DNA from: Clostridium magnum DSM 2767
GTDB taxonomy: Bacteria; Bacillota; Clostridia; Clostridiales; Clostridiaceae
Length of the DNA stretch: 64,000 nt
Assembly (NCBI RefSeq): GCF_001623875.1
Contig: NZ_LWAE01000001.1
Span: 744,001-808,000, forward strand
Direction of reading: 5' to 3'
Of this stretch, positions 1 to 8,798 are shown piece after piece; the stretch's first letter is position 1; every line of letters begins with the position of its first letter. The notes below the pieces were generated by a model. It was not told the DNA's origin. It saw only the letters and a list, made by a program, of their open reading frames with translations, and ran no database searches. The translations under genes were made by a program, and so were the position numbers.

Positions 1-2
1 AA

Positions 3-380
3 TGTAAAGCTGATAAAGAAAGACCAACTCTTATTCCATTTTTTGCATATAAATTCAGATGGAATATAGAAGTGTTTTTCTATCAACATAAATTCTTTTG
101 GTCTTTTGGTAACTACATGGTACGAAATAAAAAGGCAATAGAAAATTATACTAATTTACTGGCTATCGCCTATAGCTTTGTAGTAATATTGCCTTTTATT
201 CATAAGTCTTTTTCTAAATATAAATTTCAAAGTCCTCAAGAAATTAAAAATGCTATCTCTTACCAAATATCAAAAGAATTAATATTAAGCACTTTCGTGC
301 AAAAGATACAAAAGAGCAATATTAATCAAGAAGCTTTAGAGGCAATTAATTCCTTAATATATTTAGATGAGGTTAGTTAA
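3..380 (+). CDS. IS4-type transposase, C-terminal part (cut by window edge)
   Basis: The frame is open from the first bases of the window to the stop at 378-380, so the 5' part lies outside. The visible 125 residues contain Y-x2-R-x3-E-x6-K (Y at 48-50, R at 57-59, E at 69-71, K at 90-92), which is the YREK signature of IS4-family DDE transposases, and the E would be the third catalytic acid. The tail is short and hydrophobic, with no added domain. A start is possible at GTG 72, but the motif begins upstream of it, so that would not be the true start. The element borders a region of gene duplication and decay, consistent with mobile DNA. Whether the full gene is intact cannot be seen. Confidence 0.75.
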   Translation, partial: CKADKERPTLIPFFAYKFRWNIEVFFYQHKFFWSFGNYMVRNKKAIENYTNLLAIAYSFVVILPFIHKSFSKYKFQSPQEIKNAISYQISKELILSTFVQKIQKSNINQEALEAINSLIYLDEVS

Positions 381-668
381 TTTTCTTGTAAAGTGGTGTA
401 ATTTTAATAAGAAAGAGGAAAAATGATTTTGTTTAGCTGCTGTTATATCCCATAGAATATTAATTGATGCATAAGGAAACAGATTGTCGGATAGCGCAGT
501 AACATTACCTTTAACTAAGGTAGGTTATGTATATTACCAGTATAGTTTTATTTGGTACAAATTAAAAGTGTAAGATAAAATGCTTACACTTTTTAATTTT
601 GCCATTAAACAAATATTCTTCATTTAAGATAATATACTTTTGGCACATTTTATGGCAGTAGGAATAAA
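381..668. other. Intergenic stretch with one hairpin
   Basis: This 288-base stretch has no convincing reading frame. It contains the hairpin terminator at 561-600. A weak promoter-like pair (TTGGCA, 19 bases, TAAAAT) precedes the decayed glycosyltransferase, and the same arrangement recurs upstream of the intact paralogue (7000-7030), so the upstream regions were duplicated with the genes. The right end of the IS4 element should lie in the first part, but no terminal repeat can be identified without its left end. Confidence 0.5.
561..600 (+). terminator. Rho-independent terminator
   Basis: Arms 561-574 and 583-596 pair almost perfectly (AAAAGTGTAAG with CTTACACTTTT) around an 8-base loop and run into T-rich DNA. 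It probably ends transcription coming from the transposase side. Confidence 0.65.
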
Positions 669-1442
669 ATGAATTTAGATAATAATATTCCACTTGTTAG
701 TGTTCTAATACCATCATATAATAGACCACATTTTCTTAAAATTGCTTTAGAGAGTGTCCTTCATCAATCTTATAGAAATATAGAGACCATAATTTGTGAT
801 GATAGTACAAATTATGAAGTAAGAAATATGCTCCAGCCGTACTTGGAAAGGTATGTGCAAATAAGTTATTTCAACAGTGTGGAAACAGTATGACGACTAG
901 GCACCGCAGAAAATCGTAAAAGATGCTTTAGCCTAGCTTCAGGTTAATATGTAAATTTTCTAAATGACGATGACGTTTTTTACCCAAAGAAAATAGAAAG
1001 AATGGTTTAGTTTTTAAAAGATGAAGGAGTTACGATAGTTACTTCGAGAAGAAGTTTAATAGATAAGGATGGGAATGTATTACCTGATGTTTCATATAGC
1101 AAACCGATAAGCACGATAGATAGAGTATACGATGGAAAAGAAATCGCACGGAGAATGATTCTTAAAAGCTTGAATTTTATTGGAGAACCCACAACTGTAC
1201 TATTTAGAAAGAAAGATATAAATATAGATCAACTTGGAGTATTTATGAGTAGAAAATATCAATGTAATTCCGATATGGCAACGTGGGCTACCCTTTTACT
1301 AAAAGGTAAATTTGTATATATTGCAGAAATACTGAGTAGCTTTAGAATACATGAAGGTCAGGCAAGTCTTAGAAGTAAAATACATCAAATGGGATTAAGG
1401 GAATTGAAGTATCTTTTAGAAGATGGTAAAAAGCGGGTATAA
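669..1442 (+). pseudogene. Family 2 glycosyltransferase pseudogene with three in-frame stops
   Basis: One reading frame matches the intact glycosyltransferase at 7126-7902 along its whole length, starting M-N-L-D-N-N and keeping the GT-A nucleotide-binding start (VSVLIPSYNRP), the CDDS motif and the NDDD acidic motif. The frame is never shifted but is broken by TGA 891-893, TAA 945-947 and TAG 1008-1010. By comparison with the paralogue these were Gly, Glu and Glu codons. The C-terminal half (about 1023-1442) is otherwise well preserved, so the decay looks recent. Functional expression would require readthrough of three different stops, which is very unlikely. Confidence 0.9.
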
Positions 1443-1484
1443 TTATATCCTAATAAGGAAAATGGAAATGTAGAGGGAGCCACC

Positions 1485-1556
1485 ATGGGGGATATTAATA
1501 AAAAATAAGTAGATAAGAAAATTCGTGAAAATTTATAATATAAATTATTATATAAA
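1485..1556 (+). pseudogene. Scar of a deleted glycosyltransferase gene
   Basis: The ATG at 1485 begins the same few codons (M-G-D-I-N-K) as the intact gene at 8799. After a stop at 1506-1508, bases 1510-1553 closely match the end and 3' flank of that gene (about 9589-9633, including the AAATTTATAATATA run). The start and end of a related gene therefore lie side by side with the middle missing. The stretch after it is a short AT-rich direct repeat. No product is expected. Confidence 0.6.
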
Positions 1557-1638
1557 TTATTATATGGAAGAACTTAACGTTTTATATGAATAATTAAAAC
1601 AAAAGGGTAAGAATATAAAATAGCAAAGAGGCGATAAA

Positions 1639-2838
1639 ATGAAAAAAATACTATTATTAGGGGGATCTAATCAACAAATACCCGTTATTGAATGTGCAAA
1701 AAAACAAGGTTATTATACAGTACTATGTGATCATTTAATAGATAATCCAGGACAGCATTATGCAGATAAATTTTACTGTGTGAGTACAACGGATAAAGAA
1801 GCTATATTAGAGGTTGCACAAAAGGAAAAGGTAGGTGGAATAGTTGCCTATGCCTCAGATCCAGCTGCACCAACAGCTGCATATGTTTCAGAGAAATTAG
1901 GACTGCCAACTAGTCCATATAAGTCCGTTGAATTACTTACTAACAAAGATAAATTTAGAGCTTTTCTCGCTGAAAATAACTTTTGTACTCCAAAAGCAAA
2001 GGGATTTAGCTCTATTGAAGAAGCAAAAAAGGATATATCAAGCTTTACATTACCTGTTATTATAAAACCTGTTGATTCTTCTGGCAGTAAAGGAGTAAGT
2101 AAGCTGGCAGATATAAATAATTTGGACAAACAAATAAAATATGCATTATCATACTCTAGATCAAAACGTTTTATTATAGAAGAATTTGTAGATAAATTTG
2201 GATATCAGGTAGCCGGGGATGGCTTCTCGTTAAACGGTCAATTGGTATTTAGATGCTTTGGAAATGATCACTTTAACAATAATGGCCTTAATCCCTTTGT
2301 ACCGATTTCAGCAAGCTTCCCATATAATATGCCCCAAAAAATACACGAAAAAATCCATTTAGAAATTCAAAGATTGCTCAATTTACTCAACATGAAAACT
2401 GGAGCTTACAATTTTGATATTCGAATAGATAAAGACGAAAATGTTTATTTAATGGAGATAGGACCAAGAAATGGAGGTAACTATATACCACAGGTTACGA
2501 AATATGCAACCAGTGTTGATATGGTGGAATATGCAATAAAAGCTGCTATGGCAGAGGATTGCAGTGACATTAAAATGGTAGATCCAAAAGGCTATTGGAG
2601 TTATTATGCAATTCATAGTTATAAAGCTGGAATTCTAAAAGATATAAGAATTAATGAGGATGTTAAAAAGAACAATATTGTTGAGAGTCATCTGAACTAT
2701 GAAATTGGGGATAACATCCCTGTATTTAGGGGGGCAAATCAAACAATGGGGATATTGATTATGAAGTTCACTTCAATGGAGGATATGATAGAAAAAATGG
2801 ATAATTCAAATTTATGGATAAATGTTGTAGTTGAATAA
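1639..2838 (+). CDS. ATP-grasp ligase (carbamoyl-phosphate-synthase-like)
   Basis: A 399-residue protein with a pre-ATP-grasp fold at residues 1-110 (KKILLLGGSNQQIP), an ATP-grasp core with the lysine/loop PVIIKPVDSSGSKGVS near residues 138-153, and a metal-binding E-x-G-P-R-N-G-G-N segment near 273-281. Such enzymes use ATP to activate a carboxylate as an acyl phosphate and join it to an amine or similar nucleophile; the substrate cannot be read from sequence. It heads a run of genes with a PLP enzyme, a second ATP-grasp, an SDR and an acyltransferase, suggesting decoration or synthesis of an unusual sugar or amino-acid residue. The start has an AAAGAGG ribosome site. The family call is firm, the role is open. 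Confidence 0.8.
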   Translation: MKKILLLGGSNQQIPVIECAKKQGYYTVLCDHLIDNPGQHYADKFYCVSTTDKEAILEVAQKEKVGGIVAYASDPAAPTAAYVSEKLGLPTSPYKSVELLTNKDKFRAFLAENNFCTPKAKGFSSIEEAKKDISSFTLPVIIKPVDSSGSKGVSKLADINNLDKQIKYALSYSRSKRFIIEEFVDKFGYQVAGDGFSLNGQLVFRCFGNDHFNNNGLNPFVPISASFPYNMPQKIHEKIHLEIQRLLNLLNMKTGAYNFDIRIDKDENVYLMEIGPRNGGNYIPQVTKYATSVDMVEYAIKAAMAEDCSDIKMVDPKGYWSYYAIHSYKAGILKDIRINEDVKKNNIVESHLNYEIGDNIPVFRGANQTMGILIMKFTSMEDMIEKMDNSNLWINVVVE

Positions 2839-2840
2839 AA

Positions 2841-2888
2841 TTGTACAAATATTGGATTTAATTCTATAGAAGATATAAAAAAGTGTTA
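2841..2888 (+). pseudogene. Possible remnant of another ATP-grasp gene
   Basis: In one frame this short stretch reads C-T-N-I-G-F-N-S-I-E-D-I-K-K-C-stop, which resembles residues 115-131 of the ATP-grasp protein just upstream (C-T-P-K-A-K-G-F-S-S-I-E-E-A-K-K-D). It may be left over from a lost tandem copy. The match is short and could be chance. Confidence 0.3.
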
Positions 2889-2922
2889 GGATAGTATAAG
2901 TTACTAATAGGAGGCAATTTAA

Positions 2923-3873
2923 ATGAAAGAAATAGGTGGATACTTTGAATTAGAGCAGCTCATAAGTAATGAATATTATAAGGATCTAATTTCACTGAAT
3001 AATGGGAGAAATGCTCTTTTATATCTTCTAAAGGCAAAAAATATAAAGAAGTTATATATTCCTTATTATCTATGTAACTCAGTAGTTTATATGCTTAAAA
3101 TGTATGGTTATGATTTTGAGTATTATAAAATAGATTTTGAATTTATGCCTATATTTAATAAAAATCTTGCTGAAGATGAGTATTTATATATTGTTAATTA
3201 TTATGGAAAATTGACAAATGAGAAAGTCTATGATCTTAATGAGCAATTCATGAAGATTATATTAGACAATACTCATGCTTTCTTTCAAAAACCGATAGAT
3301 GGGATAGATACGATATATTCTTGCAGAAAGTTTTTTGGTGTACCTGATGGGGCATATCTTTCAACAAATGATAGGATTAAAAAAAAGTTAACAGTTGATG
3401 TTTCTAAAGAACGTATGGCTCATATTTTAGGACGTTATGAAGATATAGCTTCAGAATACTACATTGATTTTCAGAATAATGATGAATCTTTCAAGAGTCA
3501 GCCACTGAAGTATATGTCAAAACTAACACATAATATTCTTGGTGCGATTGATTATGAAAGAGTTCGCCAAATTAGAAACGAAAACTATTCCTATTTAGAT
3601 AGTAAACTTGGTGTATATAATAAATTGAAATTTATTACTCCAGATGGTGCATTTGCATATCCATTTCATGTAAATAATGGAATGGAAGTTAGAAAGGAAA
3701 TGACTAAGAAGAAAATATATATACCAACACTTTGGCCAAATGTTTTAAGTGATACACCAGAAGGTAGCATAGAATATGATTATGCAGCAAATATTTTGCC
3801 ATTACCATGTGATCAGAGGTATGAGTTAAAAGATATGAAAACTATTATAAAGTCTTTATTAGAATATAACTAG
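2923..3873 (+). CDS. PLP-dependent aminotransferase-like protein (DegT-related fold)
   Basis: A 316-residue protein, shorter than typical DegT/DnrJ/EryC1/StrS enzymes (about 370). Landmarks fit a fold-type I PLP enzyme: N-N-G-R-N-A-L near the start, an ILDNTHAFF segment whose Asp would contact the pyridine nitrogen, and SCRKFFGVPDGA near residue 135-146, where the Lys is the likely Schiff-base residue. It lies between two ATP-grasp genes and has a good AGGAGG site upstream. It may aminate a keto-sugar or act on an amino acid used by the ligases. A non-catalytic relative cannot be excluded because of the short length. Confidence 0.65.
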   Translation: MKEIGGYFELEQLISNEYYKDLISLNNGRNALLYLLKAKNIKKLYIPYYLCNSVVYMLKMYGYDFEYYKIDFEFMPIFNKNLAEDEYLYIVNYYGKLTNEKVYDLNEQFMKIILDNTHAFFQKPIDGIDTIYSCRKFFGVPDGAYLSTNDRIKKKLTVDVSKERMAHILGRYEDIASEYYIDFQNNDESFKSQPLKYMSKLTHNILGAIDYERVRQIRNENYSYLDSKLGVYNKLKFITPDGAFAYPFHVNNGMEVRKEMTKKKIYIPTLWPNVLSDTPEGSIEYDYAANILPLPCDQRYELKDMKTIIKSLLEYN

Positions 3874-3975
3874 GGATAAAGCAAATATATTTATTACAAT
3901 AATCAATAGAATTATAAATTGGATTAGTAATAAATATCATGAATTAGCTTTGATGTGTGAAAGGAAGGGATTGTA

Positions 3976-5253
3976 TTGAATTTAAAAGGTAAAAAATTAC
4001 TAATTTTAGGAGGAACAACATTATCTTGTGAAATAATAAGACAGGCAAAGGAAAAAGGAGCATATATAATAGTAACAGATTATTTAGAAGATTCTCCAGG
4101 CAAAAAAATTGCAGATAAAAGTTTTATGGTGAGTACTACTGATGTAGATGGTGTTGTAAACTTAATAAAAAAAGAAAAAATTAATGGAATTTTAACCGGA
4201 TTCATAGATTCAATGCTTCCGTACTATCAAGAAATTTGCGAAAAAACAGATTTACCTTGCTATGCTACTAAAGCACAAATTGAAATAACTACTAACAAAG
4301 TAAAGTTTAAAAAACTTTGCAATAAATTTGGTGTCCCAGTAGTTGAAGAGTATAAAATTAATTATCCATTTAAAGTAGAGGATATAAAAAATATTAAATT
4401 TCCTGTGCTCGTAAAGCCTATTGACAATAGTGGGGCTAGAGGAATTCATATTTGTGAAAATGCAGAGGATTTAAAGATAAATTATGAAAAAGCCTTATCA
4501 TTTTCATCAAGCAAGCAGGTTATTATAGAACGATATATGACCGCTAAGGAAGTTACTATTTTTTATATAATTCAAGATGGAGAGATATATCTTAGTGCTA
4601 TGGCAGATAGGTATACAAAAAATAAACAAGGTGGAATTATACCATTACCTGTAGCATATATTTTTCCTTCAAAGCATTTAAAATCTTATCAAGAATCTCT
4701 TAATCATAAAGTGATAGAAATGTTTAAATCTATTGATATTCAAAACGGGATGATGTTTATTCAATCTTTTGTAGAGGATGGAAAATGTATATTCTATGAA
4801 ATGGGTTTTCGATTGACAGGATCATTGGAATATAAGATTATACGACAAATAAGTGGTATTAATCCTTTAGAGATGATGATAAATTATGCATTAGCGGAAT
4901 CTATGAATAAAATTTCTATTAAACCACTTGTTAATCCTAATTTTAAAGAGTGTGGATGTAATATAACGTTTTTAGCGAAACCAGGAAAAGTTGGTAGAAT
5001 TCTTGGTGTTGATGAAGTATATTCATTAGAAGAAGTAATAGATGTTGTGCCAGCATATAATGAAGGGGATGTTATCCAAGAATCGGATATTGGCACACTT
5101 AAGCAAGTTATTATTCGGGTGTTAATCGTTGCTGAAAACAAGGATGAATTAGCTAAGGTTATAGATAAGATATATAATACTATCAAAGTCTATTCAGAAG
5201 ATGGTGAAAATATGCTTTTGGAAACATTTGATACTAAAGATCTGTTTAATTAA
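3976..5253 (+). CDS. Second ATP-grasp ligase
   Basis: A 425-residue protein starting at TTG (AAGGAAGGGA just upstream). It has a pre-ATP-grasp region (KKLLILGGTTLSCEI), an ATP-grasp core with VLVKPIDNSGARGIH near residues 142-156 and E-M-G-F-R-L-T-G-S near 275-283. That last segment corresponds to E-I-G-P-R-N-G-G-N in the upstream paralogue; the usual Asn metal ligand is replaced by Leu, so metal binding or substrate geometry may differ. About 20 bases separate it from the next gene, consistent with one operon. It probably forms an amide or similar bond with ATP; the substrate is unknown. Confidence 0.75.
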   Translation: MNLKGKKLLILGGTTLSCEIIRQAKEKGAYIIVTDYLEDSPGKKIADKSFMVSTTDVDGVVNLIKKEKINGILTGFIDSMLPYYQEICEKTDLPCYATKAQIEITTNKVKFKKLCNKFGVPVVEEYKINYPFKVEDIKNIKFPVLVKPIDNSGARGIHICENAEDLKINYEKALSFSSSKQVIIERYMTAKEVTIFYIIQDGEIYLSAMADRYTKNKQGGIIPLPVAYIFPSKHLKSYQESLNHKVIEMFKSIDIQNGMMFIQSFVEDGKCIFYEMGFRLTGSLEYKIIRQISGINPLEMMINYALAESMNKISIKPLVNPNFKECGCNITFLAKPGKVGRILGVDEVYSLEEVIDVVPAYNEGDVIQESDIGTLKQVIIRVLIVAENKDELAKVIDKIYNTIKVYSEDGENMLLETFDTKDLFN

Positions 5254-5272
5254 AAGAAAAGGAAGATGATTT

Positions 5273-6226
5273 ATGAAGCAAATTGAAATAAAAGGAGAGA
5301 AAATAAATAAAAGCGGACAAGGAGTTTTAGTAACTGGAGCAGGGGGGTTTTTAGGCGGGGAATTAATAAGACAATTATCAGAAAAAACAGATTATCAAAT
5401 TTTTGTGCTAACTTCAAATAAAGAAAAGGTTATGGCAAGATTACCTTGTATAAAACAGTCATCTTGCTTTGATATAGGTGATATGAAAAGTGGAAAAATT
5501 CCCTGGAGTATAATTGATACTATAATTCACTGTAGGTTTACTAGATCATCAAATGCTTTGGAACTAGTTACTAGCTTAAATTTTACAAATCAAGTATTCA
5601 TAGAAGCATTGGAAAATAAAGTTCCTTCAATAATAAACATTTCTTCGCGAAGTGTGTACGGTCAATTAAATAAGCCTTTATGGACAGAAAAAACACCATT
5701 ATCACCGGATTCACTTTATGCACTATCAAAGTATACAGCAGAGTTATTAGCCAGCAATATTAGAAATATTAGTAAGAATAAAATAGTAACAACAAATATT
5801 AGACTAAACTCTTTAATTGGAAATGAATTGAGTGATCGTGTACCATATAAATTTGTGGAATATGCATTAAAAGGACAGCCAATTAAAATAATTGGTGGGA
5901 AACAAGTCTTTAGCTATATGGATGTTCGTGATGCCGCAGCTGGTATTATTGCACTTCTTTCAGTAAATCCAAAAGAATGGAAAGAAGTTTATAATTTGGG
6001 AATAAATAGTCAATATAGTATAATTGAGATCGCAAATCTTGTTGCAGAGGTTGGAAAAAGTTATCTAGAAGAATCAGTAAAAATTCAAATTGAAGAAAAA
6101 GATATTTATTTAGATGTTGGAATGGATTCTAGTTTATTTTACATGGATACAAAGTGGAAACCTCAATATGATATGAAAGATATTATTGAGTCTCTGTTTA
6201 AATATTTAAGTCATAAAATACAATGA
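5273..6226 (+). CDS. NAD-dependent epimerase/dehydratase (extended SDR)
   Basis: A 317-residue extended short-chain dehydrogenase. It has VTGAGGFLGGE near residues 20-30 (nucleotide-binding glycines), an N-I-S-S-R-S-V-Y-G segment carrying the catalytic Ser region, and Y-A-L-S-K near residue 150 (catalytic Tyr and Lys). Family members act on nucleotide-linked sugars as 4-epimerases, 4,6-dehydratases or reductases; the exact reaction is not predictable here. Its stop overlaps the first possible start of the next gene by four bases (ATGA), indicating translational coupling in the ATP-grasp operon. Confidence 0.8.
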   Translation: MKQIEIKGEKINKSGQGVLVTGAGGFLGGELIRQLSEKTDYQIFVLTSNKEKVMARLPCIKQSSCFDIGDMKSGKIPWSIIDTIIHCRFTRSSNALELVTSLNFTNQVFIEALENKVPSIINISSRSVYGQLNKPLWTEKTPLSPDSLYALSKYTAELLASNIRNISKNKIVTTNIRLNSLIGNELSDRVPYKFVEYALKGQPIKIIGGKQVFSYMDVRDAAAGIIALLSVNPKEWKEVYNLGINSQYSIIEIANLVAEVGKSYLEESVKIQIEEKDIYLDVGMDSSLFYMDTKWKPQYDMKDIIESLFKYLSHKIQ

Positions 6227-6243
6227 GTGAAGAGGTTAAATGT

Positions 6244-6969
6244 ATGAATAAAAATAATTATATTTCTTCAGATGCAGTTTTGATAAATAATATATTAGGG
6301 AATGATTTAAGAATTTATAAAAATGCAGAGGTTAAAAATAGCAGTTTAGGTGATTATGTATCAATTGGAGATTCAGCAATTGTTGCAGAAAGCCATTTAG
6401 AAAGTAATTCAGAAATTAACCGTAGAAATTGGATTGTTCGATCAAAAATCGGTAGTTATACTTATACAGGGTTAGGCACAAGCATACTTTATGCCGACAT
6501 TGGGAGTTTCTGTTCCATAAGTTGGAATGTATCTATAGGGGGAGCTAATCATGATTATAACAAGGTAACAACGAGTCGATTAACGAGATACCATAGGATG
6601 GATACTGGCAAGTTAATTAATAATAATCATGAGGAATATTTAGAACCGTGTGTTATTGGAAATGATGTTTGGATAGCATCAAATGTTGTTATTTTACGAG
6701 GTGTTAAAATAGGAAATGGTGCCATAATAGGTGCTGGCTCTGTTGTGACTAAAGACGTGGAGCCATATTCAATTATAGTTGGTGTTCCGGCAAGAGTAAT
6801 TAAAAAGAGATTTGATAATAATATTATATCAGTACTTGAAAAAATCCATTGGTGGAATTGGCCAAAAGATATTATTAGAGCTAATTTAGATTTAATCTAT
6901 TCTTCCATCGTTGATGATACTGTTATTAATAAGCTAGTGGACATATCTAAAAATATTAAATTAGCATAG
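6244..6969 (+). CDS. CatB-like hexapeptide-repeat acyltransferase
   Basis: A left-handed beta-helix acyltransferase with repeated [I/V]G-x-x-[S/T/A] hexapeptides and the C-terminal stretch NDVWIASNVVILRGVKIGNG typical of xenobiotic/sugar O-acetyltransferases. The likely catalytic His lies in the segment GANHDYNKVT. ATG 6244 is preferred over ATG 6223 because GAAGAGG (6229-6235) sits 8 bases before it; 6223 has no site. It probably acetylates a hydroxyl of the sugar made by the preceding genes, using acetyl-CoA. It is the last gene of the operon before the glycosyltransferase array. Confidence 0.75.
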   Translation: MNKNNYISSDAVLINNILGNDLRIYKNAEVKNSSLGDYVSIGDSAIVAESHLESNSEINRRNWIVRSKIGSYTYTGLGTSILYADIGSFCSISWNVSIGGANHDYNKVTTSRLTRYHRMDTGKLINNNHEEYLEPCVIGNDVWIASNVVILRGVKIGNGAIIGAGSVVTKDVEPYSIIVGVPARVIKKRFDNNIISVLEKIHWWNWPKDIIRANLDLIYSSIVDDTVINKLVDISKNIKLA

Positions 6970-6999
6970 TTGGAATTATACCCGGTTCTTTAGCTAACT

Positions 7000-7030
7000 T
7001 TGACATATTTTATGACTGTAAGAATATAAT
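7000..7030 (+). promoter_or_regulatory. Candidate sigma-A promoter before the glycosyltransferase array
   Basis: TTGACA (7000-7005) and TATAAT (7025-7030) are both perfect hexamers but are separated by 19 bases, longer than the usual 17. A related pair lies before the decayed paralogue at 669. Confidence 0.45.
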
Positions 7031-7125
7031 GAATTAAAATATATGATATGCAATATATAAGATTTTTTAAGTATATTTATGATAAGTGAGAAAAATTAAA
7101 AAATATAAAGAAAGGTGTAAGATAG

Positions 7126-7902
7126 ATGAATTTAGATAATAACGATCCCCTTGTTAGTGTTCTAATACCAGCGTATAATAGACCACATTTTCTCAAAATT
7201 GCCTTGGAGAGTGCGTTAAATCAGACTTATAAAAATTTAGAAATCATAATTTGTGATGATAGTACAAACTATGAAGTAAAGAATATGATTCAGCCTTATT
7301 TAGCAGTGTACAGCAATTTAAAATATTTTAATAATGCAGAAACAGTAGGAAGGCAACCTAGAATGAATCATAACAGATGCTTTAACTTGGCTTCTGGTGA
7401 ATATGTAAATTTTCTGCATGACGATGACGTTTTTTACCCAAAGAAAATAGAAAGAATGGTTGAGTTTTTAAAAAATGAAGAAATTACCATAGTTACATCA
7501 AGAAGAAGCTTAATTGACAAAGATGGTAATGTACTGCCTGATGCTTCACATACTAGACCAATAAGCACTATTGATAAAATATATGATGGAAAAGAAATTG
7601 CACGTAAGATGATTCTAAAAAGAAGAAATTTCATTGGAGAACCTACTACCGTGTCATTCAGAAAGAAAGATATAGATGAACCTGGTGTATTTATGGGTAG
7701 AAAATATAGATGTAATTATGATATGGCAACATGGGCTACCCTTTTGCTAAAAGGCAAATTTGTATATATTGCAGAAATACTGAGTAGTTATAGAATACAT
7801 GGAGGTCAGAGAGGCCGTAAAAGTGAAGTGCATAAAATGGCATTGAAAGAATTGAAATATCTTTTAGAAGATGGTGTAAAGGCAGGTATAATTAGAAAGT
7901 GA
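7126..7902 (+). CDS. Family 2 glycosyltransferase
   Basis: A 258-residue GT-A enzyme and the intact counterpart of the pseudogene at 669. The N-terminus carries VSVLIPAYNRP and IIICDDST (nucleotide-sugar binding). An acidic HDDDVFY motif near residue 98 should bind the metal and diphosphate. The C-terminal part (FIGEPTTVSFRKKD, then FVYIAEILSSYRIHGGQ) is shared with the genes at 8799 and 9847. No membrane segment is visible, so it acts in the cytosol on a lipid-linked or protein-linked acceptor. Donor and acceptor are unknown. An AAAGG site precedes the ATG. It is one of at least four tandem relatives. Confidence 0.85.
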   Translation: MNLDNNDPLVSVLIPAYNRPHFLKIALESALNQTYKNLEIIICDDSTNYEVKNMIQPYLAVYSNLKYFNNAETVGRQPRMNHNRCFNLASGEYVNFLHDDDVFYPKKIERMVEFLKNEEITIVTSRRSLIDKDGNVLPDASHTRPISTIDKIYDGKEIARKMILKRRNFIGEPTTVSFRKKDIDEPGVFMGRKYRCNYDMATWATLLLKGKFVYIAEILSSYRIHGGQRGRKSEVHKMALKELKYLLEDGVKAGIIRK

Positions 7903-7982
7903 GAATTTGGACTAGTAAATCCTCGTAAAAAGTAGTTTTATATACGTCAATATTGGATTTGCAAATAAGAAGAGTCATGCAT

Positions 7983-8023
7983 AAAATATTATATAAAAAT
8001 TATATGTATTTATATAATATTTT
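7983..8023 (+). terminator. AT-rich intergenic hairpin, possible terminator
   Basis: Arms 7983-7997 and 8009-8023 are a perfect 15-base inverted repeat made only of A and T, ending in TTTT. Its stability is modest, so it may only attenuate transcription into the next gene. Confidence 0.4.
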
Positions 8024-8042
8024 AAGTTAGAAGGAGTTAAAA

Positions 8043-8723
8043 ATGGATACAATATCTGAAGAAAAAAAGATATGTTTCATATTCTGTGTAAATAATGAAA
8101 ATGAATATAATAAAGCTTTAGGGCATATCAACAAACTTGATGTACCTGATGATTATGATATTGAGATTATTTCTATAAGAAATACAGAAAGTATGTGTTC
8201 AGGGTATAATTCTGCTATGAAAAAAACTAAAGCAAAGTATAAGGTGTATTTACATCAAAATGTATGTATTCTTAATAAAAGATTCCTATTTGATGTTATA
8301 GACCTATTTGAAAAACATTCTGAACTTGGTATGCTGGGTGTAGCAGGTGCTGCTAGGCTACCCAAATCTGGTATATGGTGGAAAAGTAGTGCGCCGTACG
8401 GTAAAGTTGTTCAAAACCGAAGAGGAAAGTTTAGTGTATTAAGATGGTGGGAAGTTAAAGGAGAGTATAAAATTGTAGATGCTATAGATGGACTTATTAT
8501 GATCACACAATACGATGTGGCGTGGAGGGAAGATGTTTTTAAAAAATGGCATTTTTATGATATATCCCAATGTATGGAGTTTAAAAAAGCAGGATATAAA
8601 GTTGGAATACCAAAACAGACTGATCCTTGGTGTGAACATGATTGGAGCACTACTGTTCAAAATAAAGGAAATTATGAAGAGGAAAGAAAGATATTTTTGA
8701 AGGAGTATGGAAATTATTTATAA
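8043..8723 (+). CDS. StrF-like glycosyltransferase-fold protein
   Basis: A 226-residue protein resembling the StrF/Glyco_tranf_2_5 group. It opens with KICFIFCVNNENEY, has a CSGYNSAMKKTKAKYKVYLHQ segment, where typical GT-A enzymes have the donor-site acidic motif, a tryptophan-rich middle (KSGIWWKSSAPYG, VLRWWEVKG) and an EHDW motif near the C-terminus. It sits between two GT2 paralogues with an AAGGAG site before the ATG. It is likely a cytosolic glycosyltransferase acting in the same glycan; no specific substrate is assigned. Confidence 0.6.
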   Translation: MDTISEEKKICFIFCVNNENEYNKALGHINKLDVPDDYDIEIISIRNTESMCSGYNSAMKKTKAKYKVYLHQNVCILNKRFLFDVIDLFEKHSELGMLGVAGAARLPKSGIWWKSSAPYGKVVQNRRGKFSVLRWWEVKGEYKIVDAIDGLIMITQYDVAWREDVFKKWHFYDISQCMEFKKAGYKVGIPKQTDPWCEHDWSTTVQNKGNYEEERKIFLKEYGNYL

Positions 8724-8798
8724 GACCATCAGATCAATATAATAGTAAATTTAAGGTGCAGTTTATCAATAAGAATACTAATATAGGAGGGGTGATAG

